Shown here in pieces: positions 1 through 9,009 of a stretch of DNA of 64,000 nucleotides. Every line of letters starts with the position of its first letter. Position 1 is the stretch's first letter. The notes below the pieces were generated by a model. It searched no databases. It was not told the DNA's origin and saw only the letters and a list, made by a program, of their open reading frames with translations. The translations under genes and the position numbers were made by a program. This DNA comes from Streptomyces sp. NBC_00582 (GTDB lineage: Bacteria; Actinomycetota; Actinomycetes; Streptomycetales; Streptomycetaceae): the NCBI RefSeq assembly GCF_036345155.1, contig NZ_CP107772.1, positions 7,626,001 to 7,690,000 on the forward strand. Reading direction: 5' to 3'.

Positions 1-274
1 AGGACTGGAAGATGATGCCGATCTTCTCGGCGCGCAGTCGCGTGAGCTTCGCCTCGCTGATCCGGGAGAGGTCGACGCCGTCGAGTTCGACGCTGCCCTC
101 GGTGGGGCGGTCCAGGCCGCCGATCATCTGCAGGAGGGTGGACTTGCCGCCGCCCGTCGGGCCCTGGATGACGAGCTGGTCGCCGTCCTCGATCGTCAGG
201 TCGATGCCGCGCAGGGCCTCCACCGTCTCCTTGCCGCGCGAGTAGCGCTTGGTGACGCCGGTCAGTCTGTACAT
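1..274 (-). CDS. ABC transporter ATP-binding protein, partial (3' end outside window)
   Basis: This is the N-terminal part of an ABC ATPase that energises the adjacent FtsX-type permease at the membrane. About 91 residues are visible, beginning MYRLTGVTKRYSRG. The Walker A motif GPTGGGKST is clear and is followed by LLQMIGGLDRPTEG, typical of the MacB/LolD-like class. The Walker B and signature motifs lie beyond the window edge. The start ATG is preceded by GGAGCTGGAG, a good ribosome binding site. It follows the permease gene on the same strand after 111 bases, so the two are probably one operon. The substrate cannot be inferred. Confidence 0.9.
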   Translation of the reverse strand, partial: MYRLTGVTKRYSRGKETVEALRGIDLTIEDGDQLVIQGPTGGGKSTLLQMIGGLDRPTEGSVELDGVDLSRISEAKLTRLRAEKIGIIFQS

Positions 275-385
275 GGGGTGCTCCAGCTCCGTAGCCGCGT
301 AGAGAGAAGAAGAGAAGGGGGTGGGGCGCCGGGTGCCGGGGGGAAGGGGTCACGCGGCGCCCCTGCTCAGGGGGGATTCGGCGGG

Positions 386-1852
386 TTACGACACGCTGCG
401 CAGCGCGTCCGCCGGCCGCATCCGGGAGGCGCGCCAGCCGCCCATCGCACCGGCGATCAGACCGCCGGCCACCGCCAGGCCCACCGCGAGGGCGATGGTG
501 GTCGTGGAGACGGGCGCCGACAGGGCGATCTCCATCGTGTTGGAGGCCGACTGCTGGCCGGGGCCGCCCCCGCCGGGGCCGCCGCCCATGCCGCCACCGC
601 CGCCGGTGTTGCCGAGCTCGGCCGTGAGCTTGGGGCTGATCGCGGTCACCGCGTACGCGGCCGCGAGGCCCAGCGCGATACCGAGGGCGCCGCCGAGCAG
701 ACCGTTCACGATGGACTCGCCGACGACCTGGCGGGTCACCCGGCGGCTCGGCCAGCCGAGCGCCTTCAGGGTGCCGAACTCCCGCACGCGGCGGGACACG
801 GCCGAGGAGGTGAGCAGCGCGGCCACCAGGAACGCGGCGGCGAGGACGGCGATCGACAGCCACTTGCCGACGCTGGTCGCCAGGTTGGAGGCGGTGGACA
901 GGGAGCCGGAGACCGTCTCCGCGAGGTCGGCGGAGGTCGTGACCGTCGTACCGGAGATGTTCTTCTGGATCGTCGCCTTGACGGTGTCGATCTGCTGGGA
1001 GTCGGTCGCCTTGACGTAGATCGTGGTGACCTGGTTCTTGGCGTCGGCGAGGGTCTGCGCCTGCTTCAGCGGCAGATAGACGTCGGTGGTGGACTCGCTG
1101 CTGTCGGGCGTCGCGATACCGATGATCGTGTACTTGGTGCCGGAGATCTTCAGGGTCTCGCCGACCTTGTACTTGTTCTCCTTGGCGTACGACTTGCTGA
1201 TGACCACGACCTTCGCGTTGGTCTGCGCGGAGGTGAAGGTCTTGCCCGAGGTGATCTTCGAGCTGGCCAGCGGGCCGAGGTCCTGGTGGGTGACGTCCAC
1301 ACCGGCCACGGAGTAGGAGTTCACGTCGAAGGAGGCGCCCCCGCCCTGGACCTGCGGGGCCGCGGTCGAGCCGCCGCCCTGGCCGCCGCCGGGGCCGCCC
1401 TGGTTGCCGCTGCTGCCGCTGGAACTCTGCGCCTTGCCCTGCGTGAAGGAGCCGTTGACCTTGGTGACGTTCAGGGTGATCGCGCCGACCGCCTCCGCCA
1501 CGCCCTTCTGCTGGGCGACCTTCGTCACCAGCGAGGACTTCAGGGCCTGACCGCCCTGCGTCATCACCCGGTCGGAGCTCTGCTCGGTGTCGTCGTCGTT
1601 CGACTTCGCGTCGAACTCGAATCTCGGCTGACCGGAGCTGTTGCCGGAGGGCGCCGTACGGGCCTTGGTGACCGTCATGTCGGTGCCGAGGCCGTACAGC
1701 GACTGCAGGACCTTGTCCTGTGCCTGCGTCATACCGGCCGACACCGAGTTGACGGTGATGACCAGCGCGATACCGAGCGCCAGACCCAGTGCGATGACCA
1801 GGGCCGCCTTCTTGCGCCGGCCCAGCTCGCGCTTGAGATAGATGCCAAACAT
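386..1852 (-). CDS. FtsX-like/MacB-type ABC transporter permease
   Basis: This 488-residue membrane protein has the FtsX/MacB layout. One N-terminal membrane helix (about residues 17-38) is followed by a large extracytoplasmic domain and three C-terminal helices, with the signature REFGTLKALGW after the second helix. The extracytoplasmic part carries a Gly/Gln/Ser-rich stretch (near GNQGGPGGGQGGG), and a second Gly-rich loop lies between the last helices (GGGGGMGGGPGGGG). I chose the ATG at 1852 because it starts at MFGIYLKRELGRRKK and has AGGA upstream; the open frame extends further but without family-like sequence. It pairs with the ATPase gene downstream. The family exports lipoproteins, peptides or drugs or signals to cell-wall enzymes; which applies here is unknown. 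Confidence 0.9.
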   Translation of the reverse strand: MFGIYLKRELGRRKKAALVIALGLALGIALVITVNSVSAGMTQAQDKVLQSLYGLGTDMTVTKARTAPSGNSSGQPRFEFDAKSNDDDTEQSSDRVMTQGGQALKSSLVTKVAQQKGVAEAVGAITLNVTKVNGSFTQGKAQSSSGSSGNQGGPGGGQGGGSTAAPQVQGGGASFDVNSYSVAGVDVTHQDLGPLASSKITSGKTFTSAQTNAKVVVISKSYAKENKYKVGETLKISGTKYTIIGIATPDSSESTTDVYLPLKQAQTLADAKNQVTTIYVKATDSQQIDTVKATIQKNISGTTVTTSADLAETVSGSLSTASNLATSVGKWLSIAVLAAAFLVAALLTSSAVSRRVREFGTLKALGWPSRRVTRQVVGESIVNGLLGGALGIALGLAAAYAVTAISPKLTAELGNTGGGGGMGGGPGGGGPGQQSASNTMEIALSAPVSTTTIALAVGLAVAGGLIAGAMGGWRASRMRPADALRSVS

Positions 1853-2102
1853 CCCGTTCCTCGAAGGTTCTTGGCGCCCGCTGTGGGCGCGGTGACCAAA
1901 AACTAGGGAGGAACCTTTGAGCCGGACTGAGTAAAAGATGTGTAAGGACTGAGAATGAGGGCCGATTCCGGGCCCCCGGATCAGAATTCCATCAGACAGC
2001 TCATTCCTAAGCTGTGGAGGGGGTTTTCCCAGGTCGAAGGGGTTGGCTGGCCGACGGTCACGGTGTTTTGCCGCCCACAGGATCCCCTTGTACGGTCCCG
2101 CC

Positions 2103-3311
2103 GTGCACGCATTCTCCCGACGCTCGTTGCTGTCCTTCACCGCGCTCGCCGCTCCCGCGGCCGCCGCGACGGGCACGGTGATCGGCGGCGCCCGGCTCGC
2201 CCGCGACGGCGTCCAGGCGGCCGTCCCCACCGGCCTGCCGAAGAAGCTCACGGCCCGCGCCTGGCTGGTCGCCGACCACGACACCGGCGAGGTGCTCGCC
2301 TCCTACCGCGCGCACCGCCGCCTGGCGCCCGCCTCCACGCTGAAGATGCTGTTCGCGGACACCGTGCTGGGCAAGTTCGAACGCACCGAGCGCTACACCG
2401 TCACCGACGCCGACCTGGCCGACATCCCCGCCGGGTCCAGCCTCGTCGGCCTCAGGCCCGGACTCACCTACACCGTCGAGCAGCTCTGGCAGGGCGTGTT
2501 CCTGCGCTCCGGCAACGACGCCGTGCACATCCTCGCCCTCATGAACGGCGGGGTCGCCAGGACCGTCGCCGAGATGCGGGCGCTGGCCGCCGACCTCCAG
2601 GCGCTGGACACGCACGTCGTCTCCTGCGACGGCTACGACCACACCGGCCAGCTCTCCTCGGCCTACGACCTCACCCTCTTCGCCCGCCACGGCCTGCGCG
2701 ACGCCGACTTCCGCGCCTACTGCGCCACGAAGGCCGCCGACTTCCCCGCCGGGGGCCGCAAGACCTTCCGCATCGAGAACACCGACCGCCTCCTGTCCGG
2801 GACGTACGGCGTCACCCCGTACCCGGGCATGATCGGCGTCAAGAACGGCTACACCACCCACGCCGGCAACACCTTCACCGGCGCCGCCACCCGAGACGGC
2901 CGGACCCTCCTGGTCACCGTCCTGCACCCCGAGAGCGGCAACAACGCGGTCTACGAGGAGACGGCCGACCTCCTGGACTGGGGCTTCGGAAGGGGGAGTT
3001 CGGCCGCTCCGGTGGGCAGGTTGGTCGAGCCCCTGAGCGAGGGCGGCACCCCGGCCTCACCTTCCGCCGCCCCCCACGCAGGCTCGGCGGCCACGACCGA
3101 GGCCGCCGACTCGCGCACGGGCTGGGGCGCACTGGGAGCAGCGGGGGCCCTGACCGTCCTGGCGGCAGGCGCCTTCACGGCGCGCAGAAAACTCCGGGCG
3201 GGCCAACACCCTGAAGGGACACGGGGCCCTGTCACATTGCGGCTCCGCCGAGGGGCGCGAGAAACCACAACGAACCCGCAGCCGAGGGACCCGGCACCCC
3301 CCACCCGGTAA
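2103..3311 (+). CDS. D-alanyl-D-alanine carboxypeptidase (S11 family), membrane-anchored
   Basis: This is a penicillin-binding serine peptidase that trims the terminal D-Ala from peptidoglycan stem peptides outside the cell. An N-terminal RRSLLSF signal segment is followed by the S11 motifs in order: STLK (catalytic Ser, Lys), SGN in RSGNDA, and KNG in KNGYTT. A C-terminal membrane helix (GALTVLAAGAFTA) followed by RRK anchors it. The GTG at 2103 is preferred over an upstream ATG because a -10-like TACGGT lies about 10 bases before it, suggesting a leaderless transcript. The last 25-30 residues (from about 3219) are low-complexity and appear to be encoded by an intergenic-type repeat, so the functional protein may effectively end just after the anchor. 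Confidence 0.9.
   Translation: MHAFSRRSLLSFTALAAPAAAATGTVIGGARLARDGVQAAVPTGLPKKLTARAWLVADHDTGEVLASYRAHRRLAPASTLKMLFADTVLGKFERTERYTVTDADLADIPAGSSLVGLRPGLTYTVEQLWQGVFLRSGNDAVHILALMNGGVARTVAEMRALAADLQALDTHVVSCDGYDHTGQLSSAYDLTLFARHGLRDADFRAYCATKAADFPAGGRKTFRIENTDRLLSGTYGVTPYPGMIGVKNGYTTHAGNTFTGAATRDGRTLLVTVLHPESGNNAVYEETADLLDWGFGRGSSAAPVGRLVEPLSEGGTPASPSAAPHAGSAATTEAADSRTGWGALGAAGALTVLAAGAFTARRKLRAGQHPEGTRGPVTLRLRRGARETTTNPQPRDPAPPTR
3219..3300. repeat. Streptomyces-type GC-rich intergenic repeat inside the end of an ORF
   Basis: The segment contains GGCTCCGCCGAGGGGCGCGA, then an ACCACAACGAACCCGCAGCC block. I recall this pattern as one scattered between genes in Streptomyces genomes. A related copy with GGGGCGCGGGGAACTGCGCG lies at about 10462-10516. 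Here it is translated as the C-terminal tail of the carboxypeptidase. The assignment rests on memory of the motif family, not on a search. Confidence 0.45.
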
Positions 3312-3556
3312 AGGTGGCAGCCGCCCCACGGCTCCCGGCGCGCATCTCGCGGTCCCATGCGAGATCCACCCCCCTCCGGTGCCGTGGGACGGCTGCTCCT
3401 CCCCCCCCTCGATGTGGCTCAAGGTACGGAACTTCCGTGTGCGAAGTGTGAAGTTCTCGTGGAGAAGAGTTGAGCATAAGTCCGCTACCGGCCGCAATGG
3501 CCCGGATGGCCAAATTCCGCTTGTAGGAGTTGAGGAGTTGACGACCCGTGGACCCC
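3312..3556. other. Convergent intergenic region with AT-richer core and a 13-bp palindrome
   Basis: No convincing gene is present in these 245 bases between two convergent genes. The core (about 3411-3540) is clearly less GC-rich than its surroundings. It holds the palindrome ACGGAACTTCCGT at 3426-3438, a direct repeat ATGGCC-CGG-ATGGCC near 3497-3511, and GAGTTGAGGAGTTGA near 3527-3541. It looks regulatory or like a small RNA locus rather than a simple terminator, but neither is shown. Confidence 0.4.
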
Positions 3557-4369
3557 TCACCCCCGCCCCACGAACGGCATCGCCGTCGCCAGCACCGTCG
3601 CGAACTGCACGTTCGCCTCCAGCGGCAGTTCCGCCATGTGCCGCACCGTGCGCGCCACGTCCGCCACATCCATCACGGGTTCCGGCGTGATCTCGCCGTT
3701 GGCCTGCAGTGCCCCCGTCTCCATGCGTGCCGTCATCTCCGTCGCCGCGTTGCCGATGTCGATCTGTCCGACGGCGATGCCGTACGCCCGTCCGTCCAGT
3801 GAGAGGGACTTGGTCAGCCCGGTCAGCGCGTGCTTGGTCGCGGTGTACGGCGCCGACAGCGGCCGGGGTGAGTGCGCCGAGATCGAGCCGTTGTTGATGA
3901 TCCGTCCGCCCCCCGGCTCCTGCTCCTTCATCTGGCGGAAGGCCGCCTGGGCGCACAGGAACGCCCCGTTGAGGTTGGTGTCCACCACATGCCGCCACGC
4001 GTCGTAGGGCAGGTCCTCGAACGGCACGCCACCCGGCCCGAACGTCCCCGCGTTGTTGAACAGCAGATCCAGCCGCCGGAACCGCTCCCGCACGGAGGCG
4101 AACAGGGCCCGCACGTCATCGGGGTTTGAGACGTCCGTCCGCACGGCGAGACCCTCGGCCCCGGGCACCAGTGCCGCCGTCGCCTCCAGGGGCTCGACGC
4201 GCCGCCCCGCCAGCCCCACCGACCAGCCCGCACGCAGCAGTTCCACGGCGACCGCCCGCCCGATGCCGGAACCGGCACCGGTGACGATCGCGATCCTGGC
4301 CGTCTCCACACGCTCCTTGGCATCCATGGGGCCGCAGCGTACGGCAGGCCGAAAGACGACGTCCGCCAT
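3557..4369 (-). CDS. SDR family NAD(P)-dependent oxidoreductase
   Basis: This is a classical short-chain dehydrogenase of 270 residues, which would interconvert an alcohol and a carbonyl with NAD(P)(H). The cofactor motif TGAGSGIG sits near residue 31, NNAG follows, and the catalytic set is Ser (NGSIS), Tyr and Lys in YTATK. The start at 4369 has a strong GAGGGAG ribosome site; an internal ATG at 4327 ([11 protein letters not shown]) lacks one but would give a more typical length. It is co-oriented with the Rsm22-like gene 126 bases upstream. The substrate is unknown. Confidence 0.9.
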   Translation of the reverse strand: MADVVFRPAVRCGPMDAKERVETARIAIVTGAGSGIGRAVAVELLRAGWSVGLAGRRVEPLEATAALVPGAEGLAVRTDVSNPDDVRALFASVRERFRRLDLLFNNAGTFGPGGVPFEDLPYDAWRHVVDTNLNGAFLCAQAAFRQMKEQEPGGGRIINNGSISAHSPRPLSAPYTATKHALTGLTKSLSLDGRAYGIAVGQIDIGNAATEMTARMETGALQANGEITPEPVMDVADVARTVRHMAELPLEANVQFATVLATAMPFVGRG

Positions 4370-4495
4370 GCGGAACTCCCTCGTCCGCCATCCGACTGCT
4401 GAGTACCCGTCCCTCTCCCGCCACCGCCGGGCCGCCGCCCACCGCGCCTCCCGGGAGAACCAGCCGCTTCGCCGGCCCGCACTCTCACCAGCCCT

Positions 4496-5482
4496 TCAGG
4501 GCCGGGGCGGCCAGGCGTCGCCCCAGTCCGCGTCCCGGGCCGCCTTGTACAGATCGCCGTGCCGCTTCGTCACCGTCGTCCGGTCCAGCCGTTCCTCGGC
4601 CTCGCACAGGTCGAGGAGCACCTGCCCCTTGCGGATCTGCGGCCGGCGCACGACACGGGAGGGAGCGGGAGAGACCGGGAAGCGGGCGGCGGCCACGTAC
4701 GAGAACTTCTCGTCCTCGTACGGCAGGGAGCCGCCCTTGACCTGCCGGTGCAGGGAGGAACGGCTGACCCGCGCCGAGAAGTGGCACCAGTCCGCGCCCG
4801 GCACGATCGGGCAGCCGGCACTGTGCGGGCAGGGCGCGGCGATCCGGAGACCGGCGGCGATCAGCCGGTCGCGGGCCTCGATCACCCGGGCGTAGCCGTC
4901 CGGGGTGCCCGCCTCCACGATCACCACGGCCTGCGCCGCCGACGCGGCGGCGTCGACCAGGGCGGCACGGTCGGGGGCGGCCAGCTCGTTCAGGACGTAG
5001 GAGACCGTGACGAGGTCGGTGGGGTCCAGGGTGAGGGCCGACCCGATACGGGCGCGCTGCCAGCGCACCTCGCCGAGCGCCGGGTTCGCGGCGGCGACCT
5101 CCCTGCCGAGGGCCAGCGCGGGCTCCGCCCAGTCCAGCACGGTCACCGGACGCGTCCCCTCCCACGTCGCGCTCACCGCCCAGGTCGCCGCGCCCGTCCC
5201 GCCGCCCACGTCGGTGTGGCTGCCCGGCGTCCACCGGGGCACCGCGTCCGCGAACGCCTCCAGCGCCGCGCACACCGCCTCGAACGTCGCCGGCATCCGG
5301 TACGCGGCGTAGGCGGCCACATCCGCGCGGTCCCGCAGGATGGGGGCGTCGGTGGGGGTGGCCCCCCGGTAGTTGGCGATGAGCCGCTCGACGGCCTGAG
5401 CGGCCTGCCTCGGCGGCAGACCGTCGAGGAGCTCCCCGAGAGCGGTACGGAGGGCTGCGGCGGTGGAGGGGGAGACGTTCAC
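4496..5482 (-). CDS. Rsm22-like small ribosomal subunit methyltransferase family protein
   Basis: The 328-residue protein resembles the Rsm22 family, SAM-binding proteins linked to assembly of the small ribosomal subunit. The methyltransferase nucleotide-binding loop is DVGGGTGAATWA around residue 90, followed by VSYVLNELA. A cysteine cluster, CPHSAGCP then DWCHF, fits the Fe-S-binding segment reported for the family. The start is GTG, 32 bases after the serine hydrolase gene, so co-transcription is likely. The bacterial function is not well established; the assignment is by family resemblance. Confidence 0.85.
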   Translation of the reverse strand: MNVSPSTAAALRTALGELLDGLPPRQAAQAVERLIANYRGATPTDAPILRDRADVAAYAAYRMPATFEAVCAALEAFADAVPRWTPGSHTDVGGGTGAATWAVSATWEGTRPVTVLDWAEPALALGREVAAANPALGEVRWQRARIGSALTLDPTDLVTVSYVLNELAAPDRAALVDAAASAAQAVVIVEAGTPDGYARVIEARDRLIAAGLRIAAPCPHSAGCPIVPGADWCHFSARVSRSSLHRQVKGGSLPYEDEKFSYVAAARFPVSPAPSRVVRRPQIRKGQVLLDLCEAEERLDRTTVTKRHGDLYKAARDADWGDAWPPRP

Positions 5483-5514
5483 CCGACGATTTTCTCAGGC
5501 CCGGGCAGCGGGTC

Positions 5515-6672
5515 TCACCGCACCGCCATCGCCATCCGGGTCCCCGCCAGCGCCCGAGGCCCGCTGTCCGGCACCCTGCGCACCGGGTGCACGGTGTTCG
5601 CCAGCAGCACCACGAAGGTGTCCGTGGCCGGGTCCAGGACCAGGGACGTTCCCGTGAAACCGGTGTGGCCCGCCGCGCCCTCACCCGCCAGTTCGCCCAT
5701 GAACCACGGCTGGTCCACGGCGAAGCCCAGCCCCGGCGGGGTCAGCAGGAGCTCCACGAAGTCGGGACCCAGGACGCGCGCGGGGCCGTAGGAGCCGCCC
5801 GCGAGCAGGGTGCGGCACAAGACGGCGAGATCACGGCCGGTCGAGAACAGGCCCGCGTGCCCGGCCACCCCGCCCAGCGCCCACGCGTTCTCGTCGTGGA
5901 CCACGCCCCGCAGCATGCCCCGGTCCGCCTTGGCCCACGGCCGCCGCTGGTCCTCGGTGGCCGCCGCGCCGGGGCAGGGACCGAAGCGGGTCGCGGACAT
6001 GCCGAGCGGCCGGGTGATCCCCTCGTGCACCAGGACGTCGAGACCGCGGCCGGTGAGGCGCTCCAGCAGCTGCTGGAGCAGCAGCATGTTCAGGTCGGAG
6101 TAGACGTACGTGCCCGGCGGCCCGGTCGGCGTCTCGGCGCGCAGGACCTCCAGGCGCTCCGCGGCGCCCGCGCAGTCGTACAGCGGCGGCTCGGGGCGCA
6201 GGCCGGAGGTGTGGGTGAGGAGCTGCCGGACCGTGACGTCGTGCGCGGCGGCCCCGCGGAAGTCCGGCAGATACGCGCCCACGCGGGCGTCGATGCCCAG
6301 CGTGCCCCGCTCGATCTGCTGCACGGCCGCGACCGCCGTGAACAGTTTCGTGAGGGACGCCAGGTCGAAGGGGGTGTCCACCGTCATCGGGACGCGCGAC
6401 TCGGCCGGAAGCTCCACACCCGCGTCGGCCTCGGGGTCGTAGGACGCGTGGCGGACCGCCCAGCCCGCCGCCTCCTCGACGGCGATCACCGGGCCGCGGC
6501 CCGCGACGACGACGGCGCCCGCGGCCCAGGGCCGGTCGCCGGTGGTCAGGTCGATGACGTCGAGCACGAGGAGGCGCATCTCCTCCGGGTCGAGCCCGGC
6601 CCGCTCCGGGGTGTCGACGCGCAGTCTCGGTGCGCTCAGCTCTCCTCCACGGTCTGTCTCCAGGGACGGCAC
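5515..6672 (-). CDS. Serine hydrolase, beta-lactamase/class C PBP-like
   Basis: This 385-residue member of the beta-lactamase/transpeptidase-like (AmpC, EstB-type) family has a catalytic SLTK tetrad (ASLTKLF, Ser nucleophile and Lys) and a YSDLN motif equivalent to YxN. HTGFTGTS near the C-terminus is equivalent to the KTG/HxG box. No signal peptide is obvious, suggesting a cytoplasmic esterase or amidase rather than a secreted beta-lactamase. The GTG start lies inside the end of the upstream MFS gene (37-base overlap), which indicates translational coupling. The physiological substrate is unknown. Confidence 0.85.
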   Translation of the reverse strand: MPSLETDRGGELSAPRLRVDTPERAGLDPEEMRLLVLDVIDLTTGDRPWAAGAVVVAGRGPVIAVEEAAGWAVRHASYDPEADAGVELPAESRVPMTVDTPFDLASLTKLFTAVAAVQQIERGTLGIDARVGAYLPDFRGAAAHDVTVRQLLTHTSGLRPEPPLYDCAGAAERLEVLRAETPTGPPGTYVYSDLNMLLLQQLLERLTGRGLDVLVHEGITRPLGMSATRFGPCPGAAATEDQRRPWAKADRGMLRGVVHDENAWALGGVAGHAGLFSTGRDLAVLCRTLLAGGSYGPARVLGPDFVELLLTPPGLGFAVDQPWFMGELAGEGAAGHTGFTGTSLVLDPATDTFVVLLANTVHPVRRVPDSGPRALAGTRMAMAVR

Positions 6673-7910
6673 AGTCCCACGAAGCAGGCCAGCGCCACCA
6701 GCGAGGCCGCCAGTTGGACGACGGCCATCGGGACGGCGGTGCGCTCACCGGCGATCCCGACGAGCGGGGAGGCGATCGCGCCGATGAGGAAGGAGGAGGT
6801 GCCCAGCAGCGCCGAGGCGGAGCCGGCGGAGTGGCGGACCCGCATCAGGGCGAGGGTCTGGGCGTTGGGCAGCGTCACGCCCATCGCCGACATCAGCACG
6901 AACAGGGCCGCCGCCACCGGCGCGAGACCCACCGCGCCGAACGCGCCCGCCGCCATCAGCAACAGCGCGGCCGCGGCCAGCGCCACCACCGTCAGCCCGC
7001 CGGCCAGCACCCGGTCCAGCCGGACCCGGCCCACCAGCACCTTGCCGTTGATCTGCCCGACCAGCACCAGCCCCACCGAGTTCGCCCCGAACAGCAGACC
7101 GAACGTCTGAGGGGAGGCGCCGTAGATCTCCTGCACCACGAACGGCGAGGCGCTGATGTACGCGAACAGCGCGGCGAAGGCGAAGCCACCGGTGAGCATG
7201 TAGCCGGTGAACGACGCGTCGGCCAGCAGCCGGCGCATCGACCGCAGGGCCTCGCCGACCCCGCCCGCGTGCCGCTCGGACGGCTCCAGGGTCTCCGGCA
7301 GCCGGGCCCACACCAGCGCGCCCAGCGCCAGCCCCACCACCGTCAGCAGCGCGAACACACCCCGCCAGTCCGTCCCCCGCAGGATCTGCGCCCCGATCAG
7401 CGGCGCCACCACCGGCGCCACCCCCGAGATCAGCATCAGGGTGGAGAAGAAGCGGGCCATCGCCACACCGTCGTACAGGTCACGCACCACGGCCCGCGCG
7501 ATCACGATCCCGGCCGCGCCCGCGAGGCCCTGCGCCAGCCGGAACGCGATCAGCAGCTCCACGGTCGGCGCGAGCGCGCACAGGACGGTCGCCACGACGT
7601 ACACCGCGAGACCGGCGAGCAGCGGGCGGCGGCGCCCCCACCGGTCGCTCATCGGCCCCACCACGAGCTGCCCCAGCGCCATCCCGGCCAGACAGGCCGT
7701 CAGCGTGAGCTGGACCGTCGCGGCGGGCGCGTGCAGCGAGCGGGTGACCTCCGGCAGGGCCGGGAGGTACATGTCCATCGACAGCGGGGGAGTCGCGGTC
7801 AGACCGCCCAGGACCAGCGTGACGAGCAGACCGGTGCGGCGCCGCGCAGGCGACGGCGGCACGACGGCCGTCGTCTCCGACACCTTCGGTATCGCCCCAC
7901 CCTCCGGCAT
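6636..7910 (-). CDS. Bcr/CflA-type multidrug MFS efflux transporter
   Basis: A 424-residue proton-driven exporter of the DHA1 group with twelve predicted membrane segments. The Bcr/CflA hallmarks LSMDMYLPALPE in the first helix region and the MFS loop motif GPMSDRWGRRRPLL are present. The ATG at 7910 has GGAGGGG upstream. It begins a leftward run with the serine hydrolase and Rsm22-like genes and is divergent from the Gfo/Idh gene, 87 bases away. Family members export bicyclomycin, sulphonamides, chloramphenicol or cysteine; the real substrate is unknown. Confidence 0.9.
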   Translation of the reverse strand: MPEGGAIPKVSETTAVVPPSPARRRTGLLVTLVLGGLTATPPLSMDMYLPALPEVTRSLHAPAATVQLTLTACLAGMALGQLVVGPMSDRWGRRRPLLAGLAVYVVATVLCALAPTVELLIAFRLAQGLAGAAGIVIARAVVRDLYDGVAMARFFSTLMLISGVAPVVAPLIGAQILRGTDWRGVFALLTVVGLALGALVWARLPETLEPSERHAGGVGEALRSMRRLLADASFTGYMLTGGFAFAALFAYISASPFVVQEIYGASPQTFGLLFGANSVGLVLVGQINGKVLVGRVRLDRVLAGGLTVVALAAAALLLMAAGAFGAVGLAPVAAALFVLMSAMGVTLPNAQTLALMRVRHSAGSASALLGTSSFLIGAIASPLVGIAGERTAVPMAVVQLAASLVALACFVGLCRPWRQTVEES

Positions 7911-7997
7911 ACGGCCGCCCCTCCCTCATTCCTGTCCCGGACACCTATGCTCTCAGCTCGGAACGACTGCTGGTACGGCACGAGGACGGGACGGGGT

Positions 7998-8993
7998 ATG
8001 ACGACGGACACGGTGCGATGGGGAATCCTGGCGACCGGCGGCATAGCCGCGGCGTTCACGGCGGACCTGGTCGACCTGCCCGACGCGGAGGTCGTCGCGG
8101 TCGGCTCCCGCACCGAGACCTCCGCCCAGGCCTTCGCCGAACGCTTCGGCATCCCCCGGTCCTACGGAGACTGGGGCGCCCTCGCCGAGGACCCGGACAT
8201 CGATGTCGTCTACGTCGCCACCCCGCACTCCGCCCACCGCACCGCCGCCGGCCTCTGCCTCAAGGCCGGGCGGGCCGTGCTGTGCGAGAAGCCGTTCACG
8301 CTCAACGTGCGCGAGGCCCAGGAGCTCGTCGCGCTCGCCCGCGACAACGGCCGCTTCCTCATGGAAGCCATGTGGATGTACTGCAACCCCCTGATCCGCC
8401 GCCTCAAGGCCCTCGTCGACGACGGCGCGATCGGCGAGGTGCGCACCGTCCAGGCCGACTTCGGCCTCGAAGGCCCCTTCCCGCCCTCGCACCGGCTGCG
8501 CGACCCCGCCCAGGGCGGCGGTGCCCTCCTCGACCTCGGGGTCTACCCGGTCTCCTTCGCCCACCTCCTGCTCGGCGAACCGGCCGGCATCTCCGCCCGG
8601 GCCGTCCTGTCCGCCGAGGGCGTCGACCTGCAGACCGCGCTCGCCCTGTCCTGGGACTCCGGCGCGCTCGCCACCCTGCACTGCTCGCTCACCGGCGGCA
8701 CCGGCACCACCGCCTCCGTCACCGGCTCGCGCGGCCGTATCGACATCCCCTCCGGCTTCTTCCACCCCGACCGGCTGGTCCTGCACCGCGCCGGACGCGA
8801 CCCCGAGGAATTCCTCGCCGATCCCGCCGACGGCCCCCGCACCACCCTCCGTCACGAGGCCCGCGAGGTCATGCGGGCCCTCAGGGCCGGCGAGACCGAG
8901 TCCCCGCTCGCCCCGCTCGAGGGCACCCTCGCCGTGATGCGCACCCTGGACGCCGTACGGGAACGGATCGGTGTGCGCTACCCGCACGAGTAG
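7998..8993 (+). CDS. Gfo/Idh/MocA family NAD(P)-dependent oxidoreductase
   Basis: A 331-residue cytoplasmic dehydrogenase of the glucose-fructose oxidoreductase family, acting on sugars, inositols or trans-dihydrodiols. The N-terminal Rossmann fold begins WGILATGGIA, and the conserved family motif CEKPFTLN carries the catalytic-region Lys. The GGGALLDLGVYPV segment matches the GG-x-DxGxY/H signature. The ATG at 7998 follows GGACGGGACGGGG. The TetR gene starts 16 bases after the stop, so the two are probably one transcript. Confidence 0.88.
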   Translation: MTTDTVRWGILATGGIAAAFTADLVDLPDAEVVAVGSRTETSAQAFAERFGIPRSYGDWGALAEDPDIDVVYVATPHSAHRTAAGLCLKAGRAVLCEKPFTLNVREAQELVALARDNGRFLMEAMWMYCNPLIRRLKALVDDGAIGEVRTVQADFGLEGPFPPSHRLRDPAQGGGALLDLGVYPVSFAHLLLGEPAGISARAVLSAEGVDLQTALALSWDSGALATLHCSLTGGTGTTASVTGSRGRIDIPSGFFHPDRLVLHRAGRDPEEFLADPADGPRTTLRHEAREVMRALRAGETESPLAPLEGTLAVMRTLDAVRERIGVRYPHE

Positions 8994-9009
8994 GCCGTAC
9001 CGTCGACCC

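Noticed and set aside
278..1906. 542-codon plus-strand frame opposite the FtsX-like permease
   Set aside because: It is a shadow of the permease; the translation is Arg/Gly-rich and lacks hydrophobic or catalytic patterns.
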